A DNA stretch of 64,000 nucleotides from Vandiemenella viatica (Eukaryota; Arthropoda; Insecta; Orthoptera; Morabidae), in contig CM061920.1 of the NCBI GenBank assembly GCA_031002005.1, positions 44,680,610-44,744,609 on the forward strand, read 5' to 3'. Under the pieces are notes generated by a model. It saw nothing but the letters and a program-made list of their open reading frames with translations, ran no database searches and was not told the origin of the DNA. Below are positions 32,711 to 62,205 of this stretch, piece by piece (position 1 is the stretch's first letter; each line of letters starts with the position of its first letter). A program made the position numbers and the translations under genes.

Positions 32711-34190
32711 CCACTGCGCCCTGGATCTGGGGTGAAATGAACCCAAGAATGAAAATATAACCACAGTGCAAGAATGAAAGAATACTGAGCGAAAAAGAGG
32801 TTTCGCCAGAGTGAAGAACGTGGTCCATAGAGGCCAAAGTAGGAAAGAAGTAAAACCTAACTATCACGATTAAATCTCTTGTTAAATATAAAACGTTAAT
32901 TGTGAATAGAGATGTTAAGTTACTGCCGACGTGAAAGTCGAATAGAGGATGATTGAAGATGATTGATGATTTAAGCTGTTGTTGTCGCACCAGTTGTTAT
33001 ACTGCTGACGACTATGTTGTTATCATATCAATGAATATTTCACAAAATAAGACGGAATTCGTTAATTGGTTAAATCACGTGACTGCAGAAGAAAGACAAT
33101 ATTAAAGGACTAAATTATTTTCATTTTTTTACATTATATATAAATTATTTACTAATCATTTCAGGCAAAAGCAAAATAACAGTGTAACTACAGCTTACAG
33201 TCAGTCTTCATCAGACGAGACAAAGGTTTCAGTTTCACTTTCTTTAAACTGATACATACACTTATAATCCTTCTGGTTGAGCCATATGTAATCCACCTGC
33301 TTAATTAATCTTGGAAGTGGTAGCCCTATGCAATCTAAGTGCTTCTCCAAACAAATTTAATTAGCTTTTATCTCCTTCTAATACTGTTCTAATTATTAAA
33401 TTCAATGATCGTTGCTATTTTTACAAATGATAATACCTAGACCCACTTAATTCCATTTACTTTGCAACTTCTTGGAATAAATAAAGAATAGAATCTTCAC
33501 AATGTACTTTTTTAAATAATCACATCCTCAAATCAACTGCCAAACTCTCATTCTCTCCATTCATGCAAGCAGAGGTATGCAGTCTTAGCCACCATACGTA
33601 TAATGTCAAGTCATACTATTCTCTCCCGCGTTCTCTCGAGAAGCCTACTCTTCGATAACTATTCGATGACTGTTCGATAGCTAGCTAGCGAGCCCCTTCT
33701 CGCCATACAACAATAATCGGTTCCCCGAGCAACCAAAACAATTCTTTTCATTAAACTGAGAAAATAATATAGGAGAGCCAAAAGGAACTGATTTAGATAC
33801 GAGAAACATTAAAATTCCCAGTTTATATCAGAATTAATAGGGGACTTGGTGGACTGGTCAAATATTGTATAAATGTCACACACCTACCAAATTATTTGAG
33901 ATGGTCATTGGTAATCGGACAGGTCAAACAACTGTTTTTAGTTTGGAAATCAAATTTCACTCTTAGCAGGTCACTAAGTGTTTGAGTTTTCAAGCGGTTC
34001 CTTTTTTGGTCTTTACATCACCCGTCATAGAGAAAACCCCTTCTAATTCTGCATTTCAACGCGGTAACACTAACAACAATTTTGCTAATTTGCAAATGTT
34101 TTTTAAAAAACAATAACATACTCTACTCCAAAAGTTTTAGTTTACTTAACGCACAAAAAAAACCCAACAAAATCGTTTGACTTTAATAAC
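32711..34190. other. AT-rich DNA, nothing recognised
   Basis: No domain, RNA gene or element edge could be supported. The minus frame 32700-32990 is not gene-like. Confidence 0.4.
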
Positions 34191-36130
34191 TCTTCCATTT
34201 CTTCTTCTGAAAAATAACATGGGAACTTTCCGAGCTTTTCTATCACTTCCTACTTGTTAATTTTGGATTTAAATTTCGTCACAGTTTCCAAGACGTCCCA
34301 TTTTTTCTCAACATTTTAGTTCAGTGCATTACTTGGAACAAGAAATGACATATTCATAAGGAGATTGTCGTTCATCAAAAATCTTTTGAAAGATTCACCG
34401 ACACATTTTTGATAAAACTTGACACAGACTAGTCTGAATTGCTCCTTGCCCCTTTCTCTACACTGATACCACTTTCATAGTATGTTTCCCAACATTCATA
34501 TGTTCTGCAGGGGGTAACACATGATGATCGAACACGTTCAATTTATCTAAGTTATCCTCAATACTAAAGTGAAGTGGTTTCACAAATTCTGACAAATTGT
34601 TTTCAGGATAGAGATCTTGGATGGAAACCTTCCCGGACTGAAACTTTGCACTGAACCGATTGAATGCAGGTAAAACATGATTCAGGAAGTGAAGGTACGC
34701 TTTGATATAAGGATTTTGAAGATCTGAAAAAATTGATGTTGGCCACTGGATTTTTCTCCTCAAATTCCGCATTTATGAACTGTTCAACGAGTACATTCCA
34801 CTGTTGTAGAATACGATCAGCACATCAATTCTTACTTGGACTTAAGATTTTATTTCAGAAGTATGCATAAACTTGTGAAATTCCAGCAAAGTGCATTTTC
34901 GTTTTGGAGAACGGAAAAAATAGTTATAAATATTGTCTAACAAAGCTTTAAAATAAGTAGGAATTTCATTTGATGCTGCTATGGCAACAAGATGTGCTGA
35001 GTGACATATGCAGCTGTTTACAAGAACTTCTGGATTGTCATTTAGTGGGTATATTTTAAAGGATCATTTCTACCAAGCATTATCAGAGCAGAACCTTTAT
35101 AAATTGTGGATATTTACTTCAAAATTAGCCAGGAAACTGCTGAAAGGTCTGTAAAGCCATTCAACATTACCACCATCATTTCGAATGGAGATGAAGTCAA
35201 AAAGTTTTGCCTTAACTTCGTCATGTTATATTTACCTTGCTAATATACAAAACAACCCAGTAATACTGATATCAGTACTCTCATCCATGAGGACCGAAAA
35301 AGCGTTGTCTTTAAGTTCTTTAGTTAATTGTCCTTGATTTTTATGATAGAACATTTCGAACAATACCTATACAGTAGATAACACTCTCGGGATTCTAGCC
35401 GCGTCAAATAATATATTTGACGCGGCTAGAATCCCGAGAGTGTTATCTACAGTGCTGCCGCCGCGAAAACGTTCACAGTTATTTAATACCTGTACACTTT
35501 GTGCGACTTGAACGTTTTTCGCAATAGCTGAATCGTTAAAATTTAGCTTTGCAACTTTAACAATATGACTGACCAAACTGGGATTATGAGCCACAACTAA
35601 TAAATCAGAGCTTATGTCTGCTACCGTAGCTTCGGTTTCTTCTGTCTTTGATTTGAAAATCTGAAAGAAAAAGTATAGAAAAGCATTAAACTTGTATATG
35701 TAGTTCAAATAACTGAAATAATATCAAACTATAATTGCGGAAAATTATGAGAAGTTATGGTGTACTAGATCAAATCCCCTTTCTGATATCACGTTATTTT
35801 TTTGGAGACACCGGGATTGAAACCGCGGCCTTCAGAATGAGTAGACTCGGGCTAAGTAATTAATTCCTAAGCTCCACGATTTTTTAATCACACGCGGTAC
35901 AAATAAAAATCCTAGTTTAATTACCTGAGAAATTTGTTTTGTGTTGTTGATGGATTTCATTTTCTTCAAGTGTCTTTGACTTTCCCTGTGCTTTACTAAA
36001 ACACTTCTTTTCGCACCCAAAACAACTATGGAAGCCTTTACATGTTGCTTTTGAATTTTCCTCTTTCACTGGTTGTATTCACTTTTAAAAATTCCTCCAT
36101 GTAACCACTTTTCTGAAAATATCTGTTTTC
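34190..36130 (-). pseudogene. hAT-superfamily (ZBED-type) transposase pseudogene
   Basis: The minus strand from ~36110 has MEEFLKVNTT and, in the next frame, VGAKRSVLVKHRESQRHLKK (35940-36015), like the end of a BED-type finger (H-x4-H). A region with FKSKTEETEATVADISSDLL follows, and further down RILQQWNVLVEQF (~34780) and DLQNPYIKAYLHFLNHVLPA with FNRFSAKFQSGKVSIQDLYP (34560-34700). The last blocks match the mid/C-terminal part of ZBED5-like hAT proteins. Below 34450 a KKWDVLETV-type segment continues to ~34190. Many stops break it. A long perfect palindrome interrupts it at 35374-35450. The terminal repeats of the element were not found. Confidence 0.6.
35374..35450. repeat. Perfect palindrome: 36 bp arms, 5 bp spacer
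   Basis: GTAGATAACACTCTCGGGAT... (35374-35409) is followed after AATAT (35410-35414) by its exact reverse complement (35415-35450). No mismatch is visible over 36 pairs. In RNA or single-stranded DNA it would form a very stable hairpin. Confidence 0.97.
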
Positions 36131-38494
36131 TCGACTTGATTTGACCTTTCGGTAATTCTCGCCGGTATTCTCGCTCTTTCCTGGGAGTAGAACAACCCGC
36201 CTCTTCTTGTATCACTCATCACGCACATGTGACTTGATACAATTACTAACAAAGTCGCACTGAGGGCTGAGGCAAACTTGTGTTTGGATTAAGCGATGAG
36301 CAAGCATGTAGGCGTTACATAAAGAGCGGGGAGAGATACCATCAGAAGAAATTGGTGGTTATATGCACAATTTAATAGATAAGTAACTGCTACCAAATTA
36401 ATTGCCATAATACAATCATGAAGTTTTGCGGCTGAAAAAACGTGGATCTGTTTTTAGCAACTCGTTGCTAAAAAAAAAAGTAACTTAAAAACATTTTAAA
36501 AATTAAATTACTCATGGTCTCTGCTGTAATCACTAATGCCAATTGTCATTGTAATTCCGGCTTAGGATAAATTTCAATTTAATTAAAACTTTCACTAATG
36601 ACGTTGCAAGGCCGAAGTTTATGCATTATGGTTTATTTGCTTTTTAGGTATTTTATTGACCAGTTTCGTTAATGGTTTTTTTTTTCATGTTCGCTGTAAG
36701 TACGTGAGTTATTATATTATTTAAAGTGGACATCAGCGTCTGTTCTGGCAATTCATTTCTTCGTAGTTACTCATCTGTTTAATAATATGGAATTTCAATA
36801 AAAAATAATATGGAAGGTGTATTAAGTTATTTGGCCGTCACAGATACTATGACAATTAGTGTTTGCGCCAAAACAACGTGATGCTTTCGAAGCAACCAGG
36901 AATTTTCACTTTGCAGAGGGAACTTTAAGGGTCAAATACAAGTCAAGTTTGTATTTAAGCAATTTCGAGTCTATGACCTTTGAAACAATTATACGATTGC
37001 GCTCTTGTCCCTGTTCGTCTTTTCTATCTACCTCTATTAATGCTTCTGAGGTTTTTTTAATTTCTTTTATTCTTTAAGCTCAAGAGATTTTATTCACCCT
37101 GAAACACAGGTCAAGTTTATATCTGGTCAAATCATCAACCTGTAATAATCTTTCATCCTAAAAACTGGAACTATTCCAGACCCGTGACGATAGGCAAAAA
37201 AACAGTCACGGGCTTGCACTAGTTGGAACAATAATAATCTCTTGTCACAATGTTTCGTTCTCACCATTCGGTTATTTCTCGGTGTCGTAAATCTTACGAT
37301 AACAGGAAATAATCAATAGGAACCCATGAAAGTTTTAATTTTTATTAGTTTTTTTTATTTTGGTGACTACTTCTTCTAATAAACAAGTTGAGATTGATGT
37401 TGGTCTGCAAATTTGGTTATCCAAAAATTAACTGATGCTGATTTATACCAGCTGATATTTTTAATATTCATTATACAATAATCAGAGACATTTGCGAATA
37501 TTGAATAGGCCTATGCATGGAGGAAATTTCTTTCCTCCATGGGCCTATGTTGTAAGAAAAAACAGGAAACTGATGTTTTTATCTGTGCTAAGCCCACGTG
37601 ATTTATAGAAAAATTTAAAATAATTGCGTAGAAATTTATACCGGTAATGAAATAAATCAATTGTAATTTAGTTTAATTCATTTGGTGGTTTGTTTTCAAA
37701 CTACTACACTTTAGATTAAAAAAAAGTGATGTATCCCTTTAAAATTCATTTATATTAGTTAGTAATAGAAACATCGTTTCATGAAATAAATTGTGTAACC
37801 TAATTCAATACTTTTAAGGTACGTATAAAAACGTGTACAGTTTCGAGGGACATAGTAAAAGGGTTTCTATGTGGTTTTGAAGGAAGACATGGAGAGATCG
37901 GTTGATATTCTTTTAATTACCCGATTTCACAAATTTCGATTTTGTCTTTGCTACAGTAGTATCGAAACCGAAGATATATCACTTCCGCTACACGCAAACC
38001 AGACCTTTGGGTTGTCTCTGCGTAAAGAATATTCTTCCGGTTTCATTATCGATTGAAGATTCCACCAGTAAGTATGTGTGTGATTTGTATGTTGGTTTAA
38101 GTTCTGTAATAAATTCACAAGTTAAAGTGCTTTCAATTTTCGTTAGACGTTTTACACTAGGTTGCGTATACGCTCTGTTTAGAATCTTTATTTGTTTCTT
38201 TTGTGTGTGTATTAAAAAAAAAAGTTATTTAGCCATGCTTCTCGCACATCGTCTTCCATATTGACGATAGCACAATTGTATAGTATTACTCATTTGCCTT
38301 ATAAGACTAATAAAAACAGTAGTTCATCGAGGGAAAACATAAACTTTGCAGTTTTTTTTTTACGTTTTCGTGCTACACGTGTATCCAACCATAACCTATA
38401 AAATAATTTCCGGTGTGTCTAATGCTTATTGTTTTACAGTGGCTATAATTTCTCATTTAGTCACTGCATCCAGATTTACTTCTGCAAGAAAGGG
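36131..38494. other. AT-rich DNA, no recognised gene
   Basis: A small imperfect palindrome occurs at ~37508-37546 (CATGGAGGAAA / TTTCCTCCATG). Several short frames (36859-37077, 37871-38264) show no domain. Nothing else could be supported. Confidence 0.4.
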
Positions 38495-39207
38495 ATTTGG
38501 GGAACTGCACCACTTTCGGAACCTGCCAGAAACTGGTACTAACCTGTTTAAAATTACATCAGTCGCTTCAACATATCCTCTTCACGTTTTGCGAACATAC
38601 ATTGCAGAAAAGTTGCTAGGAATTTAATTAAAAATGCCAAAATACGACATGACAAACTGCAGTTACATGCCGCCAACTTTGAAAAAAATCAGTGACAGTC
38701 TCTTGAAATGTGGGTTTAATCCCTGGTGTAAATGTTTTCATGGCTTTTCAGCTCTGCTCCTTTGTAAAAAGTCGCACAAAATTGACAAACGCGCAATATT
38801 TATCCGAGTTGTAATACGGTGATGACCGCCATCTTACATAGCAACGATTGCTTCCATTGTAAACAATTAATACGCCTTTGCGCGTTGGATGCCGCATAGC
38901 CAAAATTTCGTAATTTTTTTTCACTTGCTCCAGGCCGTATTTCAACCTAACTACGGTTTCTATGACAAAACTGTTTAGGTTGAAATGATCCCTGTACCGA
39001 CAATTTTTGTTATTTTAGCAGTGCTGAAAGCATTTAGCAGCTGCTCAGCCTTTCATATTCCGTGATATTTATTTAAATATCTAACAACTTTTCCACAATG
39101 TATGATAGCAAAACATGAAGAGGACATGTTGACGAAGCGACTGATGTAAATTTCAACAGGTTTGTACCAGTTTCTGGCAGGTTCCGAAAGTGGTGCAGTT
39201 CCTGGGA
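38495..39207. repeat. Inverted repeat (~145 bp arms) just upstream of RpS2
   Basis: The arm 38495-38638 (GGAACTGCACCACTTTCGGA..., AACCTGCCAGAAACTGGTAC..., CATACATTG.) recurs reverse-complemented at 39060-39207 with roughly 85% identity, separated by about 420 bp. The right arm is open on the minus strand (39238 to 39053, no recognised domain). The left arm has stops in the matching frame. It could be two inverted copies of a small repeat or a fold-back element. Confidence 0.85.
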
Positions 39208-39237
39208 TTTGTTTACTCAGAGGAATATGCATTACCA

Positions 39238-39250
39238 TTCTCTTTCGGTA
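39238..39250 (+). promoter_or_regulatory. Candidate TCT/TOP-type start of RpS2 transcription
   Basis: TTCTCTTTCG followed by GTAG (39238-39251) resembles the pyrimidine TCT initiator of insect ribosomal-protein genes joined to a splice donor. An untranslated first exon is implied, because the first coding exon is preceded by an acceptor (ACACAG, AG at 39595-39596) only one base before the ATG. The exon would be only ~8 nt long, so a start elsewhere upstream is at least as likely. Confidence 0.2.
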
Positions 39251-39597
39251 GTTTTGTGTGTTAACTTTTTGAATGTGAATGAAATTTTATAATTTAGGCT
39301 TGATCAAACCAAGCAAGCTTTGGCTGTGTTGCTGTGGAAATCACTTCCACAGATCATTTCCCCTTAAAATTAAATGTTTCTCCAGTCTTCAAGCGATTGG
39401 TAAATCAAAACTTATCGTCAGTTGCATTGCCATAACATATTGGCAGCAATGCAATATAATATCTGAAAGTAAAATAGTAAATATCCTGTCACATCAGTTG
39501 TTTAATCTGTAAGATTTTTTTTATCAAGTTGACTTGAATGTTTACTACCTGTTATGCTGAAATAGTTTCAGAATTTTAACATTAATTTGCACACAGG

Positions 39598-56928
<17,331 letters not shown>

Positions 56929-56992
56929 GATGTCTGCAGATTCCTTGCACAAAGTGGCATTTTCTTTTTTTACTGTTGGAGTTGTAATACTG

Positions 56993-56998
56993 AATAAA
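56993..56998 (+). terminator. RpS2: RpS2 polyadenylation signal
   Basis: AATAAA lies 65 nt after the stop codon, a short 3' UTR as usual for ribosomal-protein mRNAs. Cleavage is expected within ~10-30 nt downstream. Confidence 0.85.
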
Positions 56999-56999
56999 G

Positions 57000-58495
57000 A
57001 TTCCTAATTGAATTAAAATCATTTTTAATTTCTAATCTTGAGATTCCCATATGTTACCTACCTGAATTCATTTTAAAGAATTTTAACACCTCAATAGTAA
57101 AAATTATTGAAAAAACAGTAAGCTGGTACGGGAAGTCATCAAAAGTAACGAGAATTGCCAGAAAGTATTTATTGAAGCTTCAATGTTCATCCCATTCCCT
57201 TCGAAGAACCCCCTTCAATATTATGCTCTAATGTGGACGTAAATTCCAGTTTGTGAAACACTGTTGGAACACCTCTTAGGTCAGCTCTTTAACTCTGCAC
57301 TTTCACCTTTCTCAACTATTGTTCAGACACTCACCAACTCACAAAAATAATCAACTCTCTAGGGAACATACAGTGCACACAATTTCAATATTCTCATTAT
57401 TTTCTTATCATACCTAAATACTATTCCAAGAACTGAAAACTGGACGTTCAGCAAACAAATGGAAACAGATCACCTCCCAAAGCAGGGAAAAGAACTATCA
57501 ACAGAGAAAGAAATAATGAAAAGTTAATAAAAAAAACTGTTCAAAACATAATAGCAAAAATGGGTAATGGATAAAACATTTGTACATCACAGAATTAAAA
57601 TCTGGTTGAAATTTTTTATATCTGACAGAATTTGAATTCCCGTTTGCTGAACATCTTGTAGAAAATTCTTTACCAACTGACATAAGTACATACGCAAATC
57701 AGTTACAGATACATGATTAAAAAATCAATTAGCCTAACAGATCTAATCCTATTCAAGCTAATAAACAAAATCTACTAAATCCATGGAGATCTCACAGATT
57801 ATGAAAAACTATCCACTCACAAATTTCTAGACAAAGTACTGGAAACAGTTCTTGTATTCTTACACGTAAATAAAAACATTTTGCTCAGCTAATAAGTAAT
57901 ATTTCATTTCACATTTGAAATCCTGGATGCTTTGTTCCAACAATTGAGAAAGGAAATAATATATATGGTACATTCAACATTTTGTAGTGATGTATAGAAT
58001 AATAAAAGTAGTTAATGCTGATTAATTCTCTACAAGAATTGCTGCTGTCAAGTTAGGTATAGAATTAGTTTCAATCTAATAGTTTTTTTTTTTTGATGAA
58101 TATAAATATTAGAATGGGAAACACATAAGTAAGGAGTCTTTTCCCCGTCGGCTTGTGGTTGAGTCTGTATAGGCTAGGTTTAATTTTTAAAGGTATTTCA
58201 AGATCTTTCTTTCACACTACTTAAATATTAGTTCATAATTCAAGTTGAGAATCTGTACAGAATTGTCCCATATATAATTCAAACTGGTTTGATGAAGTTG
58301 CTGTTGGTTTGTGCCAATAGTAGGAAATAAGAACGAGGCCTTCTGTGCAGAACAGTACATGACTACGTAAGTTTCTCTTCTCAGGTACAGGTACTTCAAA
58401 ATCGATCACATCTGAATTTTCCTTTAAAATGGTCATCGCCTGTCTATTACATAGTTATCTTGTGAGATGATAATTTTATGACTTGATATCAAGCC
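57000..58495. other. Intergenic DNA downstream of RpS2
   Basis: AT-rich. The overlapping minus frames at 58217-58436 and 57498-57683 have no recognisable domain. Confidence 0.4.
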
Positions 58496-58499
58496 TGAT

Positions 58500-58690
58500 T
58501 GTGTAATGATTTAACACTTGAGCCTGAAATTCAGGAGGATAAGGGTTTGATCCCCATCTGAATTTCGGCTTTCCAGTTTCCTGAAATCATTTCAGGTAAA
58601 TGCTGAAATTTTCTCTTCAGAAAACAGGTCGAACACTCTTCCTTAGCTGCCATCTTTTCCCAACTCTAATGACCTGAACATGGACAAGCA
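58500..58690 (+). repeat. SINE-derived fragment
   Basis: GGGTTTGATCCCCATCTGAA resembles a tRNA B-box region. It is followed by TTTCGGCTTTCCAGTTTCCT, AATCATTTCAGGTAAATGCT and CTTCCTTAGCTGCCATC. That is the order of a tRNA-derived short repeat I associate with locust-type genomes (B box, 'GGTTTTCCGTGATTTCCCTAAATC', 'GGCAAATGCCGGGATGG'). The copy is diverged and its A box is unclear. Confidence 0.5.
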
Positions 58691-58779
58691 ATTAACCTAA
58701 CAAAATTGATCCTCGTAACTGCTAGAATCTACGAAAACATCGTGGTCCAAATCAGACCATGACAGAGCCGTCGCTTACG

Positions 58780-59740
58780 AGGCGAGAAGCCAGAGTGCGA
58801 GCCACATTCGACTGAATGGAAGCTGTCAAAGGGGGAAAAGGAAGTAAGGACGACGCCGACCGCCTGCCAACACATTCGTCATCCACCAGTACTTTCAGGC
58901 GACGACGGCCAAGATCCGGGCAACTGGCTAAAAGGCTACAAACATAACGCTAAATTCAACAACTGGGACTATTCAGTGTGCCTGGCAAATGCATTTTTCT
59001 ACCTCGAAGGAACTGCCAAACAACAGTACAAAAACGACAAAGAGAAACTGACTAGCTGGCCAGCATTCCAGAAGTGATTTGGAGATACACAACGGAAGGG
59101 ATGAAATGCCGAAGAAAAACTAAAGTGTAGAGCGCAGCGCCAAGGGAAAACGACAGTCATACATACAAAGTGTTTTGGGGCTGAGTAAAATAGTCGACCC
59201 CAAAATGAAGGAAGAAGATAAAGTAGCACACCTTATGAAAGGCGTCGCTGAGAACATGTACTAAGCATGGCTTTTGAAGGAAATTTCCACAACAGACGAC
59301 TTTATTAAGTGTTGCCAATACATTGAGAAAAGGCTTGGAGGAAAGAAGTTTGAAAGATTACCAAGCGTCGTATCAATGGCCACAGTGGAAGAGGACACAG
59401 TTATTAGAGACATTATTCGAAAAGTAGTGAGAGGGGAAGTTGAAAGGGCGATGGGAGTTTATATCGGACCAAAAACTGAGACTCTTGAGGAAATAATAAG
59501 GGAAGAAGTGGAACAAACGCTGGCGCCCATCTCTTACCGGGCAGCCCCAACAAAAACTGTTAAACAGCCGAGGCTAAAGAGAATTTACGACACAACGCGA
59601 GGATCCTGCAAACGTTCCCAGGAAAACCGACGTCTGGAGAACGCGGGACAACCAGCCGGTATGTTTTCACTGTGGGAGGTCGGGACATGTAGTGCGCTGC
59701 TGACGAGAGAGACGGCAGATATGTAATGATGCTCACGAAA
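58780..59740 (+). pseudogene. Ty3/gypsy gag
   Basis: The N-terminal part (58860-59080, several frames) contains GNWLKGYKHNAKFNNWDYSV and ANAFFYLEGTAKQ, the capsid-like 'W...R....G.A..W' region. The open frame 59274-59726 carries ISTTDDFIKCCQYIEKRL and EEIIREEVEQTLAPISYR. A CCHC-like knuckle (CFHCGRSGHVVRC) is encoded at ~59662-59700, in a different frame from the upstream part. Confidence 0.75.
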
Positions 59741-59987
59741 GGGGATTCGAAGCACGTTACAGCGACCGAAGACCCCAGGTCAACAATGAAGATCAAGACG
59801 TAACTTCTGGACAACGTAGATCACCGTCGCCGCAGGCTGGTCGCTTGAGAGGGCGCTCGCTTACACGCCGATCAAGATCTCCGTCACCCTTCCGACGCTC
59901 CAGCCAGTCACCTAGCCGCCACAACCTGGAAAACTAGAAGGTGAGGCCGCTCTAGGGAAAAATCCTCCGCCGCCGATCATTACGAAA

Positions 59988-60383
59988 ATGTTGGCAAAAT
60001 TCGTTGAAATCCTCATGGATGGCCGACCAGCTCATGCTCTTGTGGACTCTGGGGCATCTTTTTCGCTTATTTCGGAGAGTACCCGCGCCAGTCGCGGAAG
60101 ACTGTTCGTCAACAACAAAAATGTTTTGCTCGAGGTGGCTATTGGGAACCATGTACAGCCTACAGGTAGGTGCACTATTCGTGTCTATATAAATGACCAC
60201 GAGCAGCCTTTTGAGTTCGTTGTGTTACAAGAATGCAGTCATTCTTGGGTGGGACTTTCTGAAGGCCTCGCAAGCAATTATAGACTGTGGTCGCTCGAAG
60301 ATTTTGCCAGACGATGGAGAGTTGAGGAGGGGAGAACAGTCCTTGCCGTGCCTGGAAAATCTGTGTGCTGGATGACGTCGTAA
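59988..60383 (+). pseudogene. Ty3/gypsy protease region
   Basis: In the 59988-60383 frame, HALVDSGASFSLIS has the aspartic-protease catalytic DSGA triad (Asp codon at ~60045). The expected second signature (ILGWDFLKASQAIIDCG, ~60245-60295) lies in another frame because of an intervening indel near 60240. Confidence 0.82.
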
Positions 60384-60730
60384 TTCCTGCCACCAGTGCT
60401 TCAAAGGTAATTGTAATGTCATACGCCACGTCCTTGTATGGACCTCCTAGTGGAATGTAATAGGAATTTACCACTGGAGAAAAATTTATTCATCCCGGCC
60501 TCCGCTGTCTCTTTTGAGAACAGAATTGGTGAACTGTGGATAGTCAACTGCTGCAAGGTGCCACATATTCTCCCAAGGCGCCAGTGTATAGCATACGCTG
60601 AGACGTTAATTGAAGGGCAGCTGAACGTCATGGAAACCTTTCACGAAGAAACCAGAAGTGTGATTGTAACGGAAGCAACGAGACAAAACGTTCAGTCCCG
60701 TCTCTCGCAAATCTGACCAAGGAACAACAG

Positions 60731-61610
60731 ATGAAGCTACTTGCAGTTCTTCAGGAATTCTATGATTGTTTCAGTCCACAGATGAAGAGCAAAACGACCC
60801 AATTGAAGGTACAACATCGAATTGATACTGGCGACCAAAGAGCGTATCGAGTTTCAGCAGTGGAGCACCGAATAATTCACCAAGAAGTAGAAAAGATGCT
60901 GAAGGATGACATCATTCAGCCGTCACAGAGCCCATGGTCATCGCCGGTAGTGCTCGTAAGAAAGAAGGACAGCCACTGGCGATTCTGCGTCGATTACCGA
61001 CAACTCAATAAGGTGACTAAAAAAGATGTTTACCCTCTTCCGCGAATTGACGATACATTGAACTGTCTGAAGGGAGCTAAGTTTTTCTCGACTATGGACC
61101 TGTACTCAGGATACTGGCAGATAGAAGTAGACGAAAGCGATCGAGAGAAAACTGCATTTATTACCCCCGATGGCCTGTATGAATTCAATGTAATGCAATT
61201 TGGTTTGTGTAATGTGTCAGCAGTATTCGAACGTATGATGGATAATCTTTTACGTCATCTGCAGTGGACGATGTGTCTGTTATTTAGACGATGTTATAGT
61301 GTTCTCCGAAACCGATGAACACGTGAAAACACTGAGAGCTGTTCTTAGGTGCCTGAAACAAAGTGTCTTTTTCGGAGCTAAAAAAAAAAAAATAAGAATA
61401 CTTGGGCATCTTGTGTCAAGCGAGGGTGCGCGGCCAGATCCAGATAAGGTGAGGACTATAACGGAATTTCCTGTCCCTAAGAATACCAGCGACGTTAGGA
61501 GCTTTCTTGGCCTATGTTCTTACTATCGACGTTATATAAAAGACTTTTGTATGACAGCCAGGCCGCTCCAAGAATTGCTAAAAAGTTGTGCTAAATTTTT
61601 CTGGGGTTGA
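60731..61610 (+). pseudogene. Ty3/gypsy reverse transcriptase
   Basis: The long frame 60731-61318 contains QPSQSPWSSPVVLVRKKD, FCVDYRQLNKVTKKDVYPLP, FFSTMDLYSGYWQI (motif A Asp) and YEFNVMQFGLCNVSAVFERM (the usual Pro/Ala after N is changed). The catalytic YLDD (61281-61292) is shifted out of this frame by an indel just upstream. The next frame (61299-61610) has LGHLVSSEGARPDPDKV and VRSFLGLCSYYRRYIKDF, the connection region. An A12 run at 61380 lies in it. Confidence 0.9.
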
Positions 61611-62130
61611 TCTCAACAATATTATTTCAACATTCTGCAAAAGGCTCTGACGACTGACCCTGTGCTTGCCCTGTATGATGAGAAAGCGCCTACTGAGCTG
61701 CATACAGACGCTTGTTATTATGGAATTGGCACTGTCTTAGTACAGATTCTGGATGCAAAAAAAAAAGGTAATAGCTTATGCCTCCAGGACACTCAACAAT
61801 GCCGAAAGAAACTACTCAACAACGTAACGTGAATGTCCTGCTGTCTGCAAACTCTGACTATATCACTTTGGACGACCATTTACAGTTGTAACAGATCACC
61901 ATTCACTTTGCTGGTTAACAGGCCTTAAGAACCCATCAGGACGACTTGCCAGGTGGGCATTACGTCTTCAAGAATACGACATTACTATAGTCTACAAAAG
62001 TGGAAGGAAGCACCTGGATGCCGATTGTCTCTCGAGGAATCCAGTAGAGGAACAACAAGAGAATGAAGAGTGTACCCTTCACGATCTGTCTGAAGAACAA
62101 AGGAAGGACGCCAAATTGTTGCAAATTTAA
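61611..62130 (+). pseudogene. Ty3/gypsy RNase H region
   Basis: The blocks LHTDACYYGIGTVLVQ (catalytic Asp of RNase H) and, after an A9 run and a frameshift, [20 protein letters not shown] with [20 protein letters not shown] and HLDADCLSR close the domain before the integrase. Stops occur at ~61608, ~61830 and ~62128. Confidence 0.85.
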
Positions 62131-62205
62131 AATTGCATTAGATCGCTAAGAGGATGCGAATGGAGAATTTAAAATGATAAATGAGGTGTTTTACAAGAAA
62201 AACTT

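Noticed and set aside
34458..34772. Functional hAT-derived host gene
   Set aside because: The surrounding frames have many stops and the palindrome at 35374 disrupts the reading frame; a pseudogene is the simpler reading.
58690..58780. 5' LTR or primer binding site of the gypsy element
   Set aside because: No sequence here is repeated downstream of 63 kb within the window and no tRNA-complementary stretch after a TG...CA end could be recognised.
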